Shown here: one piece after another, positions 16,469-25,948 of the stretch
Layout: each line of letters opens with the position of its first letter
How positions within the stretch are numbered: the stretch's first letter is position 1
From: an uncultured Spirochaetales bacterium
GTDB taxonomy: Bacteria; Spirochaetota; Spirochaetia; Sphaerochaetales; Sphaerochaetaceae
NCBI GenBank assembly: GCA_949285785.1
Contig: CASEAG010000028.1
Coordinates: 229,161 to 293,160 of the forward strand
Direction: 5' to 3'
DNA length: 64,000 bases
Program-made: the position numbers and the translations under genes
Notes under the pieces: model-generated
What the model was told of the DNA's origin: nothing
The model's database searches: none
Seen by the model: the letters and a program-made list of their open reading frames with translations, nothing else

Positions 16469-17520
16469 CTGGGTCTCACCGGTGCACCACCAGCTGCAGC
16501 GCTTCTATAGCAGGCCTCGACTATGGCCACCGCCTTGCGGGCCTCGAGGCCGTCAATAAGCGGTCGTCTGCCCTCCTTGAGCGAATCCACGACATCCTGT
16601 AGACAGGCCACATGCCCACTGGAGGAGATCGCCATCGGGTCGTTGGCACCGCCTGCAGTAGATGATGTGGCATAGCGGGAGCGTATCTCCTCATCCTCGG
16701 GCCTCTCGTCCTTGAACGACCAGGCCTTGATGCTTTCGTCCTCGAGAATCACGGAACCGTCAGTTCCGCAGATCTCGACCTTCTTCAGGAATCCCGGCCA
16801 GGTGGCCGTGGTCCCCTCGATGACTCCCAGGGCGCCGTTTGCGAACCTGAGGCTGGCCACGGCGGTGTCCTCGACGTCTATCCTCTCGTGTCCCAGGGCT
16901 CCGCCGAACGACGAAATGCTCTCGACGTCCCCTCCGAACCATGACATCAGGTCGATGGCATGGATGCCCTGGTTCATCAGCACTCCGCCACCTCCTATCG
17001 CCATGCTTCCATGCCAGGGCGTGGAATCGTAGTACTCCTGGCTCCTGAACCACTTGAACTGGGCATCGACGAGGACGATGCGTCCGAAGCGTCCTTCATC
17101 CAGCGCCCTCTTCACCTCGACGGACGAGGGGAAGAAGCGGGACTGGAAGATGCCGGAGAGCACCACACCCTTCTCGTCGGCGGCCTTGATAATCCTGTCG
17201 CAGGCCTCCGTCGTGGCCTCGAGCGGCTTCTCCACCAGAAGCGCCTTCTTGCCATGGGCTATCGCACTCATGCATGCCTCAAGATGAGAGGCGGATGGCG
17301 TGGCGACCATGACGATGTCCACATCCTCGTCCGCCATGAAGTCCTCAAGAGTCGCATGGTTCACGATCCCGTGCTTTTCAGCAAAGGCATCCCCCTTCGC
17401 CCTGTTGTGGTTGTAGCAGGCGACAAGCCTGGTGTCCTCAAGCGAATCGGCGGCAAGCGCATGCACCGCAGCAATCGCCCCTGTGCCGACTATGCCGACA
17501 CCATATCTTCCATCTCTCAT
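16465..17520 (-). CDS. Gfo/Idh/MocA family sugar oxidoreductase
   Basis: A 351-residue NAD(P)-dependent dehydrogenase. The N-terminal Rossmann fold shows VGIVGTGAIAAVHALA; KKALLVEKPLEAT carries the conserved EKP lysine; GGGVLMNQGIHAIDLMSWF includes the GxxxxxxxHxxD catalytic block. Such enzymes oxidise sugars, inositols or aldose derivatives. The ATG at 17520 overlaps the upstream permease gene (ATGA). Position inside the BMP-importer operon and next to dlgD suggests it acts on the imported ligand, possibly a sugar or sugar acid. Confidence 0.85.
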   Translation of the reverse strand: MRDGRYGVGIVGTGAIAAVHALAADSLEDTRLVACYNHNRAKGDAFAEKHGIVNHATLEDFMADEDVDIVMVATPSASHLEACMSAIAHGKKALLVEKPLEATTEACDRIIKAADEKGVVLSGIFQSRFFPSSVEVKRALDEGRFGRIVLVDAQFKWFRSQEYYDSTPWHGSMAIGGGGVLMNQGIHAIDLMSWFGGDVESISSFGGALGHERIDVEDTAVASLRFANGALGVIEGTTATWPGFLKKVEICGTDGSVILEDESIKAWSFKDERPEDEEIRSRYATSSTAGGANDPMAISSSGHVACLQDVVDSLKEGRRPLIDGLEARKAVAIVEACYRSAAAGGAPVRPR

Positions 17521-18461
17521 GTCCTTATCTCCCTGTTGAACGGCTTGCCCAGAGCGCTGGGGCTGGTGGTCTGGTTGCGGGATGTGAAGGCGAGCACGAC
17601 GACGACCACGACATAAGGCAGCATGACGAAGAACTCGTATGGCAGGTCTATTCCAAGTCCCTGCACGTTGTACTGGATCGTCTGTGCGAAGCTGAAGAGG
17701 AGTGCACCACCCATGATCTTGACCGGATGCCAGTGGCCGAAGTAGACCAGGGCGACCGCGATGAAGCCGCGCCCCGCGATCAGCTCGTCGCTGAACATCT
17801 TGACCTGGCAAACGGAAAGGTACGCCCCGGCCAGTCCGGCAAGTGCACCACCGAGGGCGAGCGCCTCGTATCGTGTACGGTTGACGTTGATTCCCATGCT
17901 GTCGGCGGCTCTAGGATGAGTTCCCACCGCCCTGACCTTCAGTCCCCAGCTGGTCTTGAAGAGGATGTACCAGGCCACTGGCACGAAGAGGAACGCGAGG
18001 TAGACCATCAGGTTGTGGGAGAAGAATATCGGGCCGATCACGGGGATGCGGCTCAGTACGGGAACCGGAGTGTTCGCCATTCCGGGGATGGACTGGGTAC
18101 CGCCTACGAAGTGCCTGAACAGAGTGCCGGCCGTACCTACTCCGAACATCTGAAGTCCGATTCCCGCGATTCCCTGAGGAGCGCGGAACGTGACGACTAT
18201 TACGCCGAAGAACAGGCCGAGCAGAGCACCCACGAGTGCGGCGAGAAGCAGTCCGAGCCAGTTCCATCCATTGGACACGGGTCCACCGTGGCCCACGAGG
18301 AACGGGACAAGCATTCCGAGGAACGCACCCATCGCCATGACACCCTCACAGCCGAGGTTGAACACGCCGCTGCGCTGGTTGAACATCTCGCCGATCGAGG
18401 CAAGAAGAAGAGCGACCGAGAAAGGCACCGTCATCGACAGGATGTTGATTATCAGATCCAT
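17517..18461 (-). CDS. BMP-family ABC transporter permease 2 (NupQ/YufQ-like)
   Basis: A 314-residue membrane protein with 8-10 hydrophobic segments. SIGEMFNQRSGVFNLGCEGVMAMGAF is the hallmark of branched-chain/BMP-type permeases, and RAVGTHPRAADSMGINV is the cytoplasmic coupling loop. ATG at 18461 was chosen because GGAGG precedes it; the upstream permease gene ends one base before. It forms the membrane channel with the 364-residue permease. Confidence 0.88.
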   Translation of the reverse strand: MDLIINILSMTVPFSVALLLASIGEMFNQRSGVFNLGCEGVMAMGAFLGMLVPFLVGHGGPVSNGWNWLGLLLAALVGALLGLFFGVIVVTFRAPQGIAGIGLQMFGVGTAGTLFRHFVGGTQSIPGMANTPVPVLSRIPVIGPIFFSHNLMVYLAFLFVPVAWYILFKTSWGLKVRAVGTHPRAADSMGINVNRTRYEALALGGALAGLAGAYLSVCQVKMFSDELIAGRGFIAVALVYFGHWHPVKIMGGALLFSFAQTIQYNVQGLGIDLPYEFFVMLPYVVVVVVLAFTSRNQTTSPSALGKPFNREIRT

Positions 18462-18462
18462 T

Positions 18463-19557
18463 TCAAGCCTCCTTGTCTGCATGGCGTGCACAGAAGCGTC
18501 TGTACAGCCTGTCCTCCAGATATGTGTTCTGGAGGATCATCTGCGTCGTGACGATCACGATGATGATGAGTCCCTGCATGACATCCACGATGTTCGCAGG
18601 CACACCGACTGCACGAGGCGTGAGTGTCGAGCCGTAGATCAGCAGGGCGAAGAAGAACGACGCCGGAACGATGCCGAAGGGATGGAGCATTCCGAACAGG
18701 GCGACCACGACGGCGCTGAAGCCGTAGTTGTTGGTGACACCTTCTATGGCCCTTCTGTGGACGGCCGCAATCTCGATGCCGCCCGCCAGTCCGGCGAAGG
18801 CTCCCGAGATGACCATCGCCAGCGTCACGTATGCAGGTACGTTTATTCCGCCGTAGCGGGCCGCCCTGCTCTGGGCGCCGCTGGCCCTCATCTTGTAGCC
18901 GAAGCTGGTCTTCCACATGAAGAGGTAGACGAGCACTGCGAGGACGAGCGCGATGAAGACCCCGTAATGGAGCCTACCCGTTATTCTTCCTATCTCGATG
19001 GAGGTCGTCAGACGTGCCGACTGCGGCGTCCCGGCTCCGGAGAGCGCCTCCGCCGGATCGAGCAGAGGAACGCGGAGACAAAAGGAGTAGAACTGCGCCG
19101 CGATGTAGTTGAGCATGACCGTGCTGAGAAGTTCGGACACCTGGAGCTTAGCCTTGAGTATGCCGGGGATGAAGCCCCACAGACCACCGCATACCATGCC
19201 GGCAAGCAGTGCAAGCGGTAGAAGCAGGGGCCTGGGAAGTTCTGGTGCCGACAGCGCGACCGTCGTGAAGCCCAGGATACCCATAGCCATCTGCCCTTCG
19301 GCTCCGATGTTGATTATTCCGGAGCGGTACGCGATGGCGACACCCAGGGCGATGATGCAAAGCGGGACGGCGCGGACGAAGACCTCCGTCAGATGCCCGA
19401 CCCTGGTCAGCGGCGTGATGACGATGGTGTAGAAGGTCCTGAAGATGTCGGCACCGAGTATCATGAGGATGAAGGACGACAGCAGAAGCGTCGCCAGGAC
19501 GGCCAGCACTATGACCGAGACCTTGTAGAGTATCTTGAATCTTCTGCTGTCCATCAT
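18463..19557 (-). CDS. BMP-family ABC transporter permease 1 (NupP/YufP-like)
   Basis: A 364-residue inner-membrane permease with about ten hydrophobic segments. AYRSGIINIGAEGQMAMGILGF and RASGAQSRAARYGGINV match the paralogous motifs in the second permease. Its start overlaps the ATPase stop (ATGATG region; 19557 and 19554 both possible), with GGAGGA just upstream. It belongs to the importer formed with the neighbouring genes. Confidence 0.88.
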   Translation of the reverse strand: MMDSRRFKILYKVSVIVLAVLATLLLSSFILMILGADIFRTFYTIVITPLTRVGHLTEVFVRAVPLCIIALGVAIAYRSGIINIGAEGQMAMGILGFTTVALSAPELPRPLLLPLALLAGMVCGGLWGFIPGILKAKLQVSELLSTVMLNYIAAQFYSFCLRVPLLDPAEALSGAGTPQSARLTTSIEIGRITGRLHYGVFIALVLAVLVYLFMWKTSFGYKMRASGAQSRAARYGGINVPAYVTLAMVISGAFAGLAGGIEIAAVHRRAIEGVTNNYGFSAVVVALFGMLHPFGIVPASFFFALLIYGSTLTPRAVGVPANIVDVMQGLIIIVIVTTQMILQNTYLEDRLYRRFCARHADKEA

Positions 19558-21077
19558 TCCTCCTCCTTCAGTCCGGCCATGTAGATTCCAAGCGTCCTCC
19601 TGTTGGCCTCCTCGTGGGTGAGGACCTTCTGGATGCCGCCCTTGTAGATGACCGCGATGCGGTCGCACAGGTTCATGATCTCGTCAAGCTCCTCGCTGAT
19701 GAGCAGAATGCCGATGCCCTCCCTCCTCTTCTTGAGAAGCTCCTGATGGATGAACTCGATGGCGCCCATGTCCAGCCCTCTTGTCGGATATACGGCTATG
19801 AGGAACTTCGGGGCACGCGTGATCTCGCGCGCCAGGATGACCTTCTGGATGTTTCCACCGGACAGCGAGCCGGCTGCGGTCGACGTGTCCGGCGTCCTGA
19901 TGTCGAACTGGTCCTTGAGCGTCACCGCATTGTCGTTTATGACCTTCTTCTTCAGGAAGCGGTGCCTTGAGAACCTGTCGCTGTCGCTGTCCTTCAGGAT
20001 GAAGTTCTCCTTGACGGCGAACGACGGGACGATGCCCTCGATGTTCCTCTCCTCCGGGATGTAGCCCATGCCATGGTCTATGACGTAGTATGGGCTCTTG
20101 TTCGCGAGGTCCACCCCGAAGAACTCTATGGTGCCGCTCTCGACCGGCCTGAGTCCGTTGATGGCCTCGGCGAGCTCTCTCTGGCCGTTTCCGGACACAC
20201 CGGCAAGGCCGACGATCTCCCCCTGGTGCACATCAAGCGAGAGATTCTCGAGGGCCAGGAAGCCGCGGTCGGAACGTACGCTTATGTTCCTTATGCTCAG
20301 GGCCAGTTCCCCCTGCACCCTGGGCTCCTTGTTCTCTGGAAGGACGATCTCGTGCCCTGTCATGAGGGCGGCTATGTCGCCTGACGAGTAGTCGGCCGTG
20401 TCACCCGAGAACACCACGGCACCGTGGCGGAGGATGACGACCTTGTCGCTGAGCGCCTTGACCTCGTTGAGCTTGTGGGAGATGAAGATGATCGACAGCT
20501 CGTCCTTCATCCTCTTGAGAAGCTCTATCAGTTCGTCGGTCTCCTGTGGCGTGAGTGCACTCGTCGGCTCGTCGAGAATGAGGAAGCGGGCTCCCAGACA
20601 CAGGGTCTTGACCAGCTCCACGCGCTGCTGCTCACCCACCGACAGCTGCCAGATGTAGGCATCGGGGTTGACTGCCAGGCCATAATGCTCACTGACCTCG
20701 ACGACGCGGCTGCGGACCATGTCGAGATCGAGCTTCAGAGGCTTCCACGCCTTCTTGTAGCCCAGCGCCACGTTCTCGGTGACCGTCATGTTCGGCACCA
20801 GCATGTACTGCTGATGGACCATTCCGAGTCCAGCCTCGAACGCATCCTCCGGCCCCTTGAAACGCACTTCCCTGTCGTTGATGAGTATCCTGCCCTCATC
20901 CTGCTGGTAGATGCCCATGAGGATGTTCATCAGTGTCGTCTTGCCGGCACCGTTCTCGCCTACGAGGGCGAGGATCTCCCCTTCGTCCACCGTCAGCGAG
21001 ATGTCGTCGCTGGCGAGCACTCCCGGGAAACGCTTTGTGATGTGCTCCATCCTCAGCTGTCTGATTCTCTCTTCCAT
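19554..21077 (-). CDS. BMP-family ABC transporter ATPase (NupO/YufO-like)
   Basis: A 507-residue ATPase with two nucleotide-binding domains in one chain, as in the RbsA/YufO group. First half: Walker [13 protein letters not shown], signature [10 protein letters not shown], Walker [12 protein letters not shown]. Second half: degenerate Walker [13 protein letters not shown], signature [13 protein letters not shown], and the expected [12 protein letters not shown]. It drives the two downstream permeases. A strong hairpin separates it from the binding-protein gene. Confidence 0.9.
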   Translation of the reverse strand: MEERIRQLRMEHITKRFPGVLASDDISLTVDEGEILALVGENGAGKTTLMNILMGIYQQDEGRILINDREVRFKGPEDAFEAGLGMVHQQYMLVPNMTVTENVALGYKKAWKPLKLDLDMVRSRVVEVSEHYGLAVNPDAYIWQLSVGEQQRVELVKTLCLGARFLILDEPTSALTPQETDELIELLKRMKDELSIIFISHKLNEVKALSDKVVILRHGAVVFSGDTADYSSGDIAALMTGHEIVLPENKEPRVQGELALSIRNISVRSDRGFLALENLSLDVHQGEIVGLAGVSGNGQRELAEAINGLRPVESGTIEFFGVDLANKSPYYVIDHGMGYIPEERNIEGIVPSFAVKENFILKDSDSDRFSRHRFLKKKVINDNAVTLKDQFDIRTPDTSTAAGSLSGGNIQKVILAREITRAPKFLIAVYPTRGLDMGAIEFIHQELLKKRREGIGILLISEELDEIMNLCDRIAVIYKGGIQKVLTHEEANRRTLGIYMAGLKEEE

Positions 21078-21100
21078 ATCGTTCTTCCAGAAAACAAGCA

Positions 21101-21128
21101 GGGCACCGTCCTCTTCGGACGATGCCCC
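21101..21128 (-). terminator. Intercistronic hairpin / partial terminator
   Basis: On the minus strand GGGGCATCGTCC (21128-21117) pairs with GGACGGTGCCC (21111-21101) with one G-U or mismatch, loop GAAGA, followed by TGCTTGTTTTC. It sits between the binding-protein gene and its ATPase gene and probably lets only part of the transcripts through. Confidence 0.65.
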
Positions 21129-21145
21129 GTATCCATCACTCGTCG

Positions 21146-22165
21146 TCAGATCTGGACATCCGCCCAGTCTGCCAGGACTCCGGCGCTTGCCTCGAACGAG
21201 GCGAGGGCCTCGTCGACCTTGGCCCTGATCTCGTCCGTCACCAGTGAGGAGAGAGCCGGGTTGTAGTCGAATACGAATCCGCCGTTGTTGAAGTTCATCG
21301 GGATACAGACGCCACCCTTGACTCCTTCGTCAAGGCTCTCGATCAGACCGACGACCACTGCGGTGTAGTTGTAACTGGATGCCGCGACGCACTTGGCCTG
21401 GCCTTCAGGGGTGTCGAGCTGCGCGAGATCCTGTCCAAGCCAAAGGACATCATCGTATTCGGCACAGGCCCTGAGTGCTCCGATGGCCTGCTGGGAAGAT
21501 CCTGTGAGCACGTCGGCCCCTGCATTGATCTGCGTCGTCGCAAGCTCAGCGGACTTAACGTAATCCGAGAAGCTTCCAGTGTAGGCGACATTGACGACGG
21601 CATCGGGGTTGACCGCCTCGACTCCCATGACGAAGCCTCTGTTGTAGCGTGCCGCGTCACCACTGTCTACAGGACCGACCAGTCCGATGTTGTTCTTCTT
21701 CGTGAGCATGCCTGCGATGATTCCGGACAGGTAACCAGTCTCCTCGGACTCAGGCATGTAGGTGAACACGTTGTCTCCGACGATGTCGCTGGATGTACCG
21801 AACGCGAAGGACACGTCAGGGAACTCGGCAGCAAGGTCGGTGACCATGTTCTTGTACTGGGCGCCGTGGGCTATGATCAGGTCGAAGCCGTCGGCGATGT
21901 ACTGGCGTGCAATCGACTCGGAGTCGACTGTGGTCATCTTCTCCGAATACTCGAACGTGAATGCTCCGGGAAGCTGCTCCTGAGCACCGACGAGGCCCTC
22001 GTACATCGACTGGCACCAGCCCTTGTCGTCGATCGTGTTCTCGATGATCAGAGCGACCTTGTAGCCGCCATCTCCACCTGCACTCTCTTCGGACGCGCCA
22101 CCGGCGAAGATCGTGAACGGAGCAAGTGCGAGCAGCACCATGAGTGTGATGATGAGTCTCTTCAT
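21146..22165 (-). CDS. BMP-family substrate-binding protein (BmpA/PnrA-like)
   Basis: A 339-residue exported protein. The signal peptide ends IFAGGASEES; no clear lipobox. KVALIIENTIDDKGWCQSMYEGL matches the ligand loop of BMP-family proteins (DKGFN/S in PnrA), and DLIIAHGAQYKNMVTDLAAEFPDVSFAFG is the second conserved block. PnrA from Treponema binds purine nucleosides, but the family also contains autoinducer and sugar-binding members. The DDKGW tryptophan where many have F may alter the ligand. It is the first gene of the operon, downstream of a good promoter. Confidence 0.88.
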   Translation of the reverse strand: MKRLIITLMVLLALAPFTIFAGGASEESAGGDGGYKVALIIENTIDDKGWCQSMYEGLVGAQEQLPGAFTFEYSEKMTTVDSESIARQYIADGFDLIIAHGAQYKNMVTDLAAEFPDVSFAFGTSSDIVGDNVFTYMPESEETGYLSGIIAGMLTKKNNIGLVGPVDSGDAARYNRGFVMGVEAVNPDAVVNVAYTGSFSDYVKSAELATTQINAGADVLTGSSQQAIGALRACAEYDDVLWLGQDLAQLDTPEGQAKCVAASSYNYTAVVVGLIESLDEGVKGGVCIPMNFNNGGFVFDYNPALSSLVTDEIRAKVDEALASFEASAGVLADWADVQI

Positions 22166-22220
22166 AGACGTCGCGCAGGAACTTTTCCTTCCTGCCTCCT
22201 CCTTTTCCTTAGTATGGATG

Positions 22221-22235
22221 ATGCCCGACGGGCAT
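22221..22235. promoter_or_regulatory. Inverted repeat in the bmpA-operon leader
   Basis: ATGCCC (22221-22226), GAC, GGGCAT (22230-22235). It lies about +8 to +22 after the predicted transcription start and may be an operator or a 5' protective hairpin. Confidence 0.45.
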
Positions 22236-22249
22236 TTCCTATATGTCAC

Positions 22250-22279
22250 ATTATGCGGGCATGAATGCAATCATGTCAA
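22250..22279 (-). promoter_or_regulatory. Sigma-70 promoter of the BMP-importer operon
   Basis: Minus strand -35 TTGACA (22279-22274), 18-base spacer, -10 CATAAT (22255-22250). Transcription should start near 22243, giving a leader of about 80 bases. The DNA from here to 22444 is A/T rich and holds no gene that I can support. Confidence 0.65.
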
Positions 22280-22444
22280 AGCGATTCCTTCCATTTTCTA
22301 CGTTTTCATACCCAGTAAATTTGAGAAAATGCTCAAAATACACCATATCGTTTTGAGCTATCTGCACAATTCGGCCTGTTTTTCACCTCACATCGCAGAC
22401 GTCATGGAATCGTACGGATTTTTCACACGTTCTTCACGGATGCA

Positions 22445-23971
22445 TCAATACGAGGCGCCAAGCGCATCGATGCATGCGATGCCATCGAGTGCCGCCGACA
22501 CGATGCCGCCGGCATGTCCCGCCCCCTCTCCACAGGGATAGAACCCCTTCATCTGGCAAAAGTCAGGACCCCTTTCTATTCTCACGGGCGAGCTTGTACG
22601 CGTCTCCGGTGCAATCAGGAGTGCGTCCTCGCAGAGGAACAACCCATGCGACTTCCTGACGAAATCGCCGAGCCCACGCCGCAGGCTTCCTGCAATCAGA
22701 TCGGGCAGAACATCATCCATGCGTCTGGGCACCAGACCCGGAACATATGAAGAGCGCGGAAGACCCGATGACAACCTGTCCTCCAGGAAATCCGTCATCC
22801 GCTGGGCCGGTGCCTTGAATCCCTCGCTGAAACAGCTCCTCTCTATTGAGGAAATGTATTCCAGCATCGACAGCTCATCCGCATAAGGTATGTCGGATAC
22901 CCTGAGCTGGACCACGATTCCACTGTCCGCCCATCTTCCTCCGCGGTTGGACGGGCTCATCCCGTTCACCACAAGAGCCCCCTGCTCGCTTGAAGCAGGA
23001 ACGATGAATCCTCCCGGACACATGCAGAAAGAATAGACGCCTCTGCCATCGACCTGAGTGACGAAGCTGTAGCTCGCAGGAGGCAGGAAACGCCCTCTGC
23101 CCTCCGCACTGTGGTACTGCATACGGTCAATGAGACTCTGCGGATGCTCGAGCCGCACTCCGACAGCGACATCCTTCGCACTCATCGCATACCCGTCCCT
23201 TCTGAGGAACGCGTACACATCCCTGGCGCTGTGACCTGTCGCAAGGACGACCGGCCCATGGAATTCACGACCGTCGGCACACACGACTCCCCTCACTTCG
23301 TCGGACGTGCGGACAAGGCCAGTGACACGGGTTCTGAAGTGGACCTGTCCGCCATGGGCTAGAATCGTGCCTCGGATGTTCTCGATCACCTTCGGAAGAA
23401 CATCGCTTCCGATGTGCGGATGGGAGTCGAAGAGAATCTCATCCTTCGCACCATGCTGGACGAAGAGCGAGAGGACCTTCGACACATCCCCGCGCTTCAC
23501 CGAACGCGTATACAGCTTCCCGTCGGAGAATGCACCGGCACCGCCTTCGCCGAACGCGTAGTTCGACTCCTCGTCGAGGATGCCTTCCCTGTTCAGTCTT
23601 GCGACATCCCGCCTCCTCTGATGGACGTCGCATCCCCTCTCGAGCACGATCGGGAACATTCCGACCTCCAGAGCCCTGAGCGCGGCGAACAGTCCCGCGG
23701 GACCCGCACCGACTATGATGACAGGTCTCGACGGGTCCGCATCACGGAAACACGTCGGCTTCGAAAGGGGCTTGGCAGGCTGTCCGATATACACTCTCAA
23801 GCGCGCTGCGATTCTTACAGGAGGTCTTCTTGAGTCGATAGACCTGCGAAGCCACTGCACCGCCGCGATGTCGCGGCGGTCAACCCGCAGTCTCTTCGCG
23901 CATGAAAGCGCCATGAGCCTGTCGTCGGATGCCTCTTCAGGCGTCAACACTATGTCGAGATCCCTGACCAT
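22445..23971 (-). CDS. FAD-dependent dehydrogenase (COG2509 type)
   Basis: A 508-residue flavoprotein. After an N-terminal extension of about 80 residues comes the FAD-binding motif PVIIVGAGPAGLFAALRALE, followed by ERGCDVHQRRRDVARLNREG and NYAFGEGGAGAFSDGKLYTR, the signature of the uncharacterised COG2509 family. The C-terminus closes the FAD site (GFYPCGEGAGHAGGIVSAALDGI). The substrate is unknown. ATG at 23971 fits the family's usual N-terminus (MVRDLDIVLTPEEA); an in-frame ATG at 23986 is possible. It is divergent from the ABC-F gene with only about 65 bases between. Confidence 0.8.
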   Translation of the reverse strand: MVRDLDIVLTPEEASDDRLMALSCAKRLRVDRRDIAAVQWLRRSIDSRRPPVRIAARLRVYIGQPAKPLSKPTCFRDADPSRPVIIVGAGPAGLFAALRALEVGMFPIVLERGCDVHQRRRDVARLNREGILDEESNYAFGEGGAGAFSDGKLYTRSVKRGDVSKVLSLFVQHGAKDEILFDSHPHIGSDVLPKVIENIRGTILAHGGQVHFRTRVTGLVRTSDEVRGVVCADGREFHGPVVLATGHSARDVYAFLRRDGYAMSAKDVAVGVRLEHPQSLIDRMQYHSAEGRGRFLPPASYSFVTQVDGRGVYSFCMCPGGFIVPASSEQGALVVNGMSPSNRGGRWADSGIVVQLRVSDIPYADELSMLEYISSIERSCFSEGFKAPAQRMTDFLEDRLSSGLPRSSYVPGLVPRRMDDVLPDLIAGSLRRGLGDFVRKSHGLFLCEDALLIAPETRTSSPVRIERGPDFCQMKGFYPCGEGAGHAGGIVSAALDGIACIDALGASY

Positions 23972-24023
23972 GTCCAAAAGATACATGAAAAGACCATGCT
24001 TGTTACAGGCACCCCCTTTCCCA

Positions 24024-24029
24024 TAGAAT
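24024..24029 (+). promoter_or_regulatory. -10 box seven bases before the uup start
   Basis: TAGAAT, then seven bases to the ATG at 24037; TTGTTA lies 18 bases upstream as a weak -35. No ribosome binding site is present, so the mRNA is predicted leaderless. Confidence 0.45.
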
Positions 24030-24036
24030 CCAGTCC

Positions 24037-25890
24037 ATGAACGTCCTGTCCATCCAGAACATCGAAAAGACCGTCGACGACAGACCCCTGTTCACCGAAG
24101 TCACGCTCGGCCTTGATGCCGGCGAGAAGGTCGGCATCGTCGGACGCAACGGTGCCGGCAAGACGACATTCCTCAAGGTTCTCAGAGGCCTCGTGCATCA
24201 GGACGAGGGGACGATCGCCATGGCAGGCGGATCCAACATGGTCACACTGGAGCAGAACGTGACCTTCGGCCCTTCAGCGACGATAAGGGATTTTCTCTAC
24301 GAATCGGATCACCCATCGACGGGGCTTCTTGCAGATTATCACAAGTCCCTGGAGTCCGGTGACGAGAGGCTGTCGCAGAGGCTGCAGGCGGAGATCGACA
24401 GATTGGACCTATGGAATCTCGAAAATGATTTTAAGACATATCTTACCAGATTCGGTATGAAATATGATATAAATCATGAAATGAAGACCTTGTCCGGTGG
24501 TGAGCTGAAGAAAGTGGCCATTGCGCGGATGTTTGCGCTCCGCCCCACCATAATGCTTCTGGACGAGCCTACGAACCATCTCGACATACGGACCATAGAA
24601 CTGCTCGAGAAGGATCTGCAGAACTCGTCTGCCGCCGTCATAATAGTCACCCATGACAGATACATCCTCAACAGCGTGTGCACGACCATCTGGGAGCTTG
24701 ATGGCGGACGCTTCTACAGACACCCGGGAAACTACGAGGCCTACCTCGAACGCAGAGCGGAGAGGATACTGATGCTGCAGAAGGAGCAGGACCGGCTGGC
24801 CTCCATACTGCGCCGCGAGCTCGTATGGCTTGCCAGGGGACCGCAAGCCAGAACGGGAAAGGACAAGAACCGCAAGGAGCGCATAGAGACGATGCTATCC
24901 CAGGTTAGGAACGTGCAGGATGTCAGGCAGACGTCGTTCTCCTCGCTCGAGCGTAGGCTTGGCAAGAAGATTCTTGATCTGAAGCATGTGTTCAAGAGCT
25001 TCGACGGACGTACGCTGTTCGAAGACTTCAGCTATTCCTTCAAGAAGGGCGACAGGATAGGCGTCGTGGCGGACAACGGAATGGGCAAGTCCACACTGCT
25101 GGACATCATCGCGGGTGTCGTCGAACCCGATTCAGGCATGATCGACCGCGGGGTCAACACACACATGGCGTATTACGACCAGCTTGGACGGAGTCTACCT
25201 CTGGACAGGAGCGCCCTGGAGTTCCTCGAGGACATATCCTCCCGCGTCCTCTTCTGCGGCGGCGAGATAAGCGCCGAGCGTCTTCTCGAGCTCTTCGGCT
25301 TCTCCCGAACAAAGATGCGCACACTCATGTCGGTGTATTCAGGTGGTGAAAGGAGACGGGTGTATCTGATCTCCAGGCTCATGGAGAACCCCAACTTCCT
25401 CATCCTGGACGAACCGACGAACGATCTCGACATTCCCACGATGGAGAATCTGGAGGAGTATATCGCATCATTTCCCGGATGTTGCCTGATAGTCTCGCAT
25501 GACAGGGCGTTCCTGAACTGTACCTGCACATCCCTTTTCGTCATCCAGGACGGCAAGGTGCTCGACATCCCCACCACCTATGCTCAATGGAGGGAGAGCG
25601 CTGATGCACGGCCCCGTGACCAGGCCACGCCAAAGACGGACACTGTCCAGCGTCCTCGACGGGAGCAGAAGGGACTCACGTTCAAGGAGCAGAGGGAGTT
25701 CGAGACGATAGAGGCCGAGATCGAGGAGATGGAGCAGGAGAAGGCGCGCCTCGAAGCCGGATTCACGGATATCGGCGAAACGGCGGACGGCACACTTGCA
25801 CAGCGCACGCGTCGCTACGAGGAGCTTGTGCGCCTGATAGACGAGAAGACGGAGCGCTACTTCGTTCTAGCAGAGAAGGCGCAGTCATGA
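24037..25890 (+). CDS. uup: ABC-F family ATPase, Uup-like
   Basis: A 617-residue soluble protein with two ABC domains and no membrane part. Domain 1: Walker A GRNGAGKTTFLK, signature LSGGELKKVAIARM, Walker B MLLDEPTNHLD. Domain 2: Walker A ADNGMGKSTLLD, signature YSGGERRRVYLIS, Walker B LILDEPTNDLD. The linker between (about residues 235-310) is charged and helical, and residues 525-617 form a coiled-coil C-terminal domain as in Uup. ABC-F proteins act on ribosomes or nucleic acid. The second Walker A has MGKS, still functional. Confidence 0.88.
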   Translation: MNVLSIQNIEKTVDDRPLFTEVTLGLDAGEKVGIVGRNGAGKTTFLKVLRGLVHQDEGTIAMAGGSNMVTLEQNVTFGPSATIRDFLYESDHPSTGLLADYHKSLESGDERLSQRLQAEIDRLDLWNLENDFKTYLTRFGMKYDINHEMKTLSGGELKKVAIARMFALRPTIMLLDEPTNHLDIRTIELLEKDLQNSSAAVIIVTHDRYILNSVCTTIWELDGGRFYRHPGNYEAYLERRAERILMLQKEQDRLASILRRELVWLARGPQARTGKDKNRKERIETMLSQVRNVQDVRQTSFSSLERRLGKKILDLKHVFKSFDGRTLFEDFSYSFKKGDRIGVVADNGMGKSTLLDIIAGVVEPDSGMIDRGVNTHMAYYDQLGRSLPLDRSALEFLEDISSRVLFCGGEISAERLLELFGFSRTKMRTLMSVYSGGERRRVYLISRLMENPNFLILDEPTNDLDIPTMENLEEYIASFPGCCLIVSHDRAFLNCTCTSLFVIQDGKVLDIPTTYAQWRESADARPRDQATPKTDTVQRPRREQKGLTFKEQREFETIEAEIEEMEQEKARLEAGFTDIGETADGTLAQRTRRYEELVRLIDEKTERYFVLAEKAQS

Positions 25891-25924
25891 AAAAAAGACG
25901 GGAAGACCATGTCGTCTCCCCGTC
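25890..25924 (-). terminator. Rho-independent terminator of the beta-glucuronidase gene
   Basis: On the minus strand GACGGGGAGAC (25924-25914) pairs with GTCTTCCCGTC (25907-25897) with one wobble, followed by seven T residues (25896-25890). It overlaps the stop of uup by one base. Confidence 0.75.
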
Positions 25925-25948
25925 CGCTCATGCATCGGATTCGAATAC

